Shown: piece by piece, positions 13,880 through 15,478 of the stretch
Position numbering within the stretch: position 1 is the stretch's first letter
Layout of the letters: each line of letters starts with the position of its first letter
Origin: Dyella_B sp035690825
GTDB lineage: Bacteria; Pseudomonadota; Gammaproteobacteria; Xanthomonadales; Rhodanobacteraceae
Assembly (NCBI RefSeq): GCF_051954575.1
Contig: NZ_JBQCHP010000052.1
Location: 1-15,478 of the forward strand
Direction: 5' to 3'
Length of the DNA stretch: 15,478 bases
Position numbers and translations under genes: made by a program
Notes under the pieces: generated by a model
The model's database searches: none
What the model saw: the letters and a program-made list of their open reading frames with translations, nothing else
What the model was told of the DNA's origin: nothing

Positions 13880-13950
13880 GTTTCCGCCGCCGGGAAGCCC
13901 CGCCTCCCGCGGCCTGCCTTTCGTTACGCATTCGTACTACGGAGAAGCCC

Positions 13951-15478
13951 ATGAACGACTCAACCCGAACGTATTCGGATCGCCCGACCCAGGCCAAGTC
14001 CGTCCTGCGCATCCGCAAGGCCGCGGTGCTGGGCGCCGGCGTGATGGGCGCGCAGATCGCCGCGCACCTGACCAATGCCGACGTCGAAACGGTGCTGTTC
14101 GACCTGCCGGCGAAAGAAGGCCCCAAGAGCGGCATTGCGCTCAAGGCCATCGAAAACCTCAAGAAGCTTTCTCCCGCCCCGCTGGCCGACGCCAATCGCG
14201 CCGCCGCAATCATCTCGGCCAATTACGAAGAAGACCTGGACAAGCTCAAGGACGTGGACCTGGTGATCGAAGCGATCGCCGAGCGGATGGACTGGAAACT
14301 GGATCTCTACAAGAAGATCGCGCCGTACGTCTCGCCCAACGCCGTACTGGCCAGCAACACGTCTGGGCTTTCCATCAACGGCCTGGCCGAAGCGCTGCCG
14401 GAAGAGATGCGCCACCGCTTCACCGGCGTGCACTTCTTCAATCCGCCGCGCTACATGCACCTGGTCGAGCTGATCCCGACCCGACTTACGGACGCGAACG
14501 TGCTCGCGGGCCTGGAAGCCTTCCTCACCACCACCGTCGGCAAGGGTGTGGTGTACGCGAAGGACACGCCGAACTTCATCGGCAACCGCATCGGCGTGTT
14601 CTCGATGCTGGCCACCATGCACCACACCGAGCAGTTCAAGCTCGGCTTCGACGTGGTCGATGCGCTGACCGGCCCCGCCGTCGGCCGGCCCAAGAGCGCC
14701 ACCTATCGCACCGCCGACGTGGTCGGCCTGGACACCATGGCGCACGTGATCAAGACCATGGCCGATACGTTGGCCGATGATCCGTGGCATCAGTACTTCA
14801 AGGCGCCGGTGTGGCTGAGCGGCCTGATCGAGCAAGGCGCGCTCGGCCAGAAGACCGGCGCGGGCTTCTACAAGAAGGCCGGCAAGGACATCGTGGTGCT
14901 GGACGTGGCCAAACGTGATTACCGCGCATCCGAGCAGAAAGCCTCGGACGAAGTCGCCGCCATCCTCGCCATCAAGGATCCCGCCGAGAAGTTCGCCAAG
15001 CTGCGCGCATCGAGCGACAGCCAGGCGCAGTTCCTGTGGGCGACGTTCCGTGATCTATTCCACTACACCGCCTATCACCTGGCCGATATCGCCGACACCG
15101 CGCGCGACGTCGACTTCGCCATCCGTTGGGGCTACGGCTGGAAGCTCGGTCCGTTCGAAACCTGGCAGGCCGCCGGCTGGCAGCAGGTAGCGCAGTGGAT
15201 CCAGGAAGACATCGACGCCGGCAAGGCGATGAGCAAGGCGCCGTTGCCGAAATGGGTGACTGACGGACGCAACAGCGTGCACGGCAAGAGCGGTTCGTAC
15301 TCGGCCGCCGCCAACGCCGACAAGCCGCGCTCACAGCATCCCGTGTACAAGCGCCAGCTGTTCCCCGATGCGATTCTTGGCGAGAAGTTCGACCAAGGCA
15401 CGACGGTGTGGGAGAACGACGGCGTCCGCCTCTGGACGCAAGGCGACGACGGCGTCGGCATCATCTCGTTCAAGACCA
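13951..15478 (+). CDS. 3-hydroxyacyl-CoA dehydrogenase / enoyl-CoA hydratase fusion, FadN (YusL) type, partial
   Basis: This multifunctional beta-oxidation enzyme oxidises L-3-hydroxyacyl-CoA with NAD+. It is open at the right edge, with 509 codons visible and no stop. The Rossmann motif AAVLGAGVMGAQIAAHL has its glycine loop at 28-33. NTSGLSINGLAEALP and GVHFFNPPRYMHLVEL follow, with the catalytic His at residue 161, then TPNFIGNRIGVFS. Residues about 200-300 form the C-terminal dehydrogenase domain (RTADVVGLDTMAHV). A second helical copy follows with AIRWGYGWKLGPFETW. The last residues (DDGVGIISFKT) look like the first strand of an enoyl-CoA hydratase domain. This order, dehydrogenase first and hydratase last, is that of Bacillus FadN/YusL (about 790 residues), not of E. 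coli FadB. GGAG lies 7-10 nt before the ATG. A thiolase gene would be expected next. Confidence 0.93.
   Translation, partial: MNDSTRTYSDRPTQAKSVLRIRKAAVLGAGVMGAQIAAHLTNADVETVLFDLPAKEGPKSGIALKAIENLKKLSPAPLADANRAAAIISANYEEDLDKLKDVDLVIEAIAERMDWKLDLYKKIAPYVSPNAVLASNTSGLSINGLAEALPEEMRHRFTGVHFFNPPRYMHLVELIPTRLTDANVLAGLEAFLTTTVGKGVVYAKDTPNFIGNRIGVFSMLATMHHTEQFKLGFDVVDALTGPAVGRPKSATYRTADVVGLDTMAHVIKTMADTLADDPWHQYFKAPVWLSGLIEQGALGQKTGAGFYKKAGKDIVVLDVAKRDYRASEQKASDEVAAILAIKDPAEKFAKLRASSDSQAQFLWATFRDLFHYTAYHLADIADTARDVDFAIRWGYGWKLGPFETWQAAGWQQVAQWIQEDIDAGKAMSKAPLPKWVTDGRNSVHGKSGSYSAAANADKPRSQHPVYKRQLFPDAILGEKFDQGTTVWENDGVRLWTQGDDGVGIISFKT

Noticed and set aside
13960..14835. A 291-codon minus-strand frame opposite the fadN-type gene
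   Set aside because: It is antisense to clear dehydrogenase motifs and is His, Gly and Gln rich without a recognisable domain.

Overview
The window suggests the chromosome of a GC-rich gammaproteobacterium of the Xanthomonadales, probably the Rhodanobacteraceae/Dyella/Luteibacter side. This rests on gene order (ndk-rlmN-pilF-rodZ-yfgM-bamB-der), on protein character and on REP-like palindromes between genes. The genus is inference. No rRNA, tRNA, CRISPR array or insertion sequence was seen.

Layout. (1) 1-3993, minus strand: a moeB-type rhodanese/E1 fusion, folD, guaB and the first 37 codons of guaA (gene cut by the window edge). Two palindromic REP-like elements sit in the gaps, at 158-270 (guaB-guaA) and 1828-1895 (folD-guaB). 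A perfect TATAAT box precedes guaB. (2) 3994-6210: an island with the opposite orientation. It has a long non-coding leader, a promoter-like sequence overlapped by a strong palindrome, and one lone 570-residue gene that I cannot assign. That protein carries a DDxxDxxxD motif like those of class I isoprenoid enzymes, plus two CxxC clusters. This is the best candidate for something undescribed. (3) 6211-13029, minus strand: a compact housekeeping block transcribed ndk, rlmN, pilF, rodZ, then yfgM, bamB, der. Short gaps and two 4-nt stop/start overlaps mark translationally coupled groups. It covers nucleotide supply, rRNA/tRNA methylation, type IV pilus assembly, cell shape, outer-membrane protein assembly and ribosome assembly. 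ispG and hisS, which lie between rodZ and yfgM in many gammaproteobacteria, are absent. (4) 13030-15478, plus strand: a PsrA-like TetR repressor followed by a multifunctional beta-oxidation gene of the FadN/YusL type (open at the right edge). Two CAAAC-N4-GTTTG operators, 41 bp apart centre to centre, overlap the -35 and -10 regions of the repressor promoter. This looks like an autoregulated fatty-acid degradation operon.

Most of the window is conserved core genome. The novel content is the orphan gene at 4387-6099 with its palindrome, and the operator arrangement at 13188-13243.
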